Assembly (NCBI GenBank): GCA_024689525.1 | Contig: JAILDI010000229.1 | Span: 1-16,705 of the forward strand | Length of the DNA stretch: 16,705 nt | Direction of reading: 5' to 3' | DNA from: Bacteroidales bacterium | GTDB lineage: Bacteria; Bacteroidota; Bacteroidia; Bacteroidales; UBA932 | Shown here: positions 15,883 to 16,705 of the stretch, one piece after another | How positions within the stretch are numbered: position 1 is the stretch's first letter | Layout of the letters: each line of letters starts with the position of its first letter | Made by a program: the position numbers and the translations under genes | The notes under the pieces: model-generated | What the model saw: the letters and a program-made list of their open reading frames with translations, nothing else | Told to the model about the DNA's origin: nothing | The model's database searches: none

Positions 15883-15914
15883 CAAAGCTACGACTAATTA
15901 TCCAAAAAAGCAAT
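15883..15914 (-). promoter_or_regulatory. Promoter of the plug-domain/nitroreductase pair, nearly leaderless
   Basis: Read on the minus strand: ATTG (15914-15911), exactly 20 bases, then TAGCTTTG (15890-15883). The -7 box fits TAnnTTTG at every fixed base; the -33 box differs by one. The ATG (15876) is only six bases beyond the -7 box, so the transcript would start at or next to the start codon. Confidence 0.68.
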
Positions 15915-15940
15915 TGCGGGTCTGGTTCGCAGAAACAATC

Positions 15941-15964
15941 AGGGCGACCCGTGTGGGTCGCCCT
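15941..15964. terminator. Perfect 10-bp hairpin, probable end of the right-hand minus-strand gene
   Basis: AGGGCGACCC, loop GTGT, then GGGTCGCCCT: a perfect 10-base-pair stem with a 4-base loop. It begins 33 bases beyond the stop of the minus-strand gene at 15998. The run of six A lies on the wrong side for a minus-strand U-tract (T-run before, not after, the stem), and the sequence after the stem is only moderately T-rich (GATTGTTTCT). Termination is likely from position but not canonical. Confidence 0.5.
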
Positions 15965-15997
15965 AAAAAAGTCTGTTTCGTTGATATTAAGAAAGAA

Positions 15998-16705
15998 TTA
16001 AAGATTCGCGCCCCAAATATCGCGATTTAAAACAACACCATCTTCATTCTTGGATTCCCAACCAGCATCATTCTCATTATAAAAACGATACTTTACTGTT
16101 TTACCGTAATTTGTTGCGGAAAGTTCATGATAAACAATGTAACCGTTATCATCGACATTCCTTTCCATTATAGCATTCGTTACGGGTGTTGAGATATCCC
16201 CCCAAGTTGTAAACTTTACAACAGTTGTACCCCAATAAGACCATTGAGAATCACTCATATAGACATATACTCTATAATCAGTCTTTAAGGAACTTTCGGT
16301 TGTATCAAACGAGAAGTTGCGATATAGCCATACCGCTTCAGTACTTGAAACAAAATTACCACCCTTAAATACTTGTAAACACACTGGCTGGCCTTTTTTA
16401 GACCAATCGTTTGACGTAGGAAGAATACACCATTTTGTTCCATCCTCAAGAGCATTCAAATCAATTACTGAGCCCTTAGTATAGTCAATAGTGGTACCAT
16501 TCGTCTTAAAGAACTTTGCCTGGTCGACTTTATCATCATCGTCAAAAATGAATACCGTTCCGTCGACAGAAATCGTCGGTGTGGTGTAGTATTTACCATT
16601 CTCAAGAGTGACACTGTTTTTGTGCTTCTCGATTATAATATTGTCGTTATTATCAAGAAGCTTAAAAGTGAAAGTGCCTGAGTATGATGACGTTAAAGGG
16701 ATAGA
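15998..16705 (-). CDS. Unrecognised protein, C-terminal 235 residues, runs off the window edge
   Basis: The frame is open from the right edge to a TAA at 16000-15998, with no start needed inside the window. An in-frame TTG at 16459 is not a credible start, because the open frame and its protein-like composition continue upstream. The visible part is rich in Trp, Tyr, Thr, Asp and Asn, with alternating patterns that suggest beta strands (for example TFTFKLLDNNDNIIIEKH, YRVYVYMSDSQWSYWG, VKYRFYNENDAGWES), and has no membrane segment. It may be an extracellular or surface protein, but I do not recognise a family. The DNA is clearly AT-richer than the rest of the window, which suggests a different origin. 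The N-terminus and any signal peptide lie beyond the edge. Confidence 0.7.
   Translation of the reverse strand, partial: SIPLTSSYSGTFTFKLLDNNDNIIIEKHKNSVTLENGKYYTTPTISVDGTVFIFDDDDKVDQAKFFKTNGTTIDYTKGSVIDLNALEDGTKWCILPTSNDWSKKGQPVCLQVFKGGNFVSSTEAVWLYRNFSFDTTESSLKTDYRVYVYMSDSQWSYWGTTVVKFTTWGDISTPVTNAIMERNVDDNGYIVYHELSATNYGKTVKYRFYNENDAGWESKNEDGVVLNRDIWGANL

Noticed and set aside
15877..15885. TTG start nine bases before the ATG of the plug-domain gene.
   Set aside because: It coincides with the -7 box TAGCTTTG and so would not be transcribed as part of the message.
16457..16459. TTG as the start of the right-edge gene.
   Set aside because: Translating on past it to 16705 shows no stop and continues protein-like sequence, so the gene is partial, not short.
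1..16705. tRNA, rRNA, CRISPR arrays, transposase genes or IS ends.
   Set aside because: No cloverleaf-like segment, no regularly spaced short repeats and no transposase-like protein were seen. The duplicated SusE domain is a diverged coding repeat, not a mobile-element end.

Overview
The window looks like chromosomal DNA of a Bacteroidota bacterium, most likely of the order Bacteroidales. It carries a SusC/SusD pair followed by surface lipoproteins, promoters of the Bacteroides type (-7 TAnnTTTG) and no Shine-Dalgarno sequences. Family or genus cannot be fixed from the sequence. Its core is a starch/maltodextrin utilisation locus (Sus-like PUL) that fills about 14.8 kb on the plus strand.

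Layout, left to right. (1) 99-7307: an apparent four-gene operon with gaps of 13-24 bases. It encodes an SLC45-like maltose/sucrose-type MFS importer, SusC (TonB-dependent outer-membrane porin), SusD (starch-binding lid lipoprotein) and SusE (multi-domain starch-binding lipoprotein). (2) 7345-8063, minus strand: a PIN-domain toxin / ribbon-helix-helix antitoxin pair that interrupts the PUL, with its own promoter. (3) 8262-8690: a 142-residue mini-lipoprotein that is essentially a free copy of the last domain of SusE, ended by a strong intrinsic terminator. (4) 8839-14778: two tandem GH13 alpha-amylase lipoproteins 12 bases apart, with a likely promoter of their own. (5) 14790-15876, minus strand: a nitroreductase and, upstream of it and overlapping by 11 bases, an orphan TonB-receptor plug-domain lipoprotein with a nearly leaderless promoter. 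(6) 15998-16705, minus strand: the C-terminal part of an unrecognised, visibly AT-rich gene that runs off the right edge.

How the PUL should work (inference from the families): the two amylases sit on the cell surface and carry several starch-binding domains. They cut starch, while SusE, the mini-lipoprotein and SusD hold the glucan. SusC/SusD move maltooligosaccharides into the periplasm, and the MFS protein takes maltose or short maltodextrins into the cytoplasm. No SusR/LacI regulator, periplasmic SusA/SusB-type enzyme or maltose phosphorylase is in the window; they may lie to the left.

Most unusual points: one starch-binding domain family appears five times in four genes; the 1182-residue amylase fuses a BACON domain and a SusE-like binding array to a SusG-like catalytic domain; the second amylase has lost the conserved Lys-His pair of region II while keeping the catalytic triad; and a toxin-antitoxin pair sits between susE and its domain duplicate.
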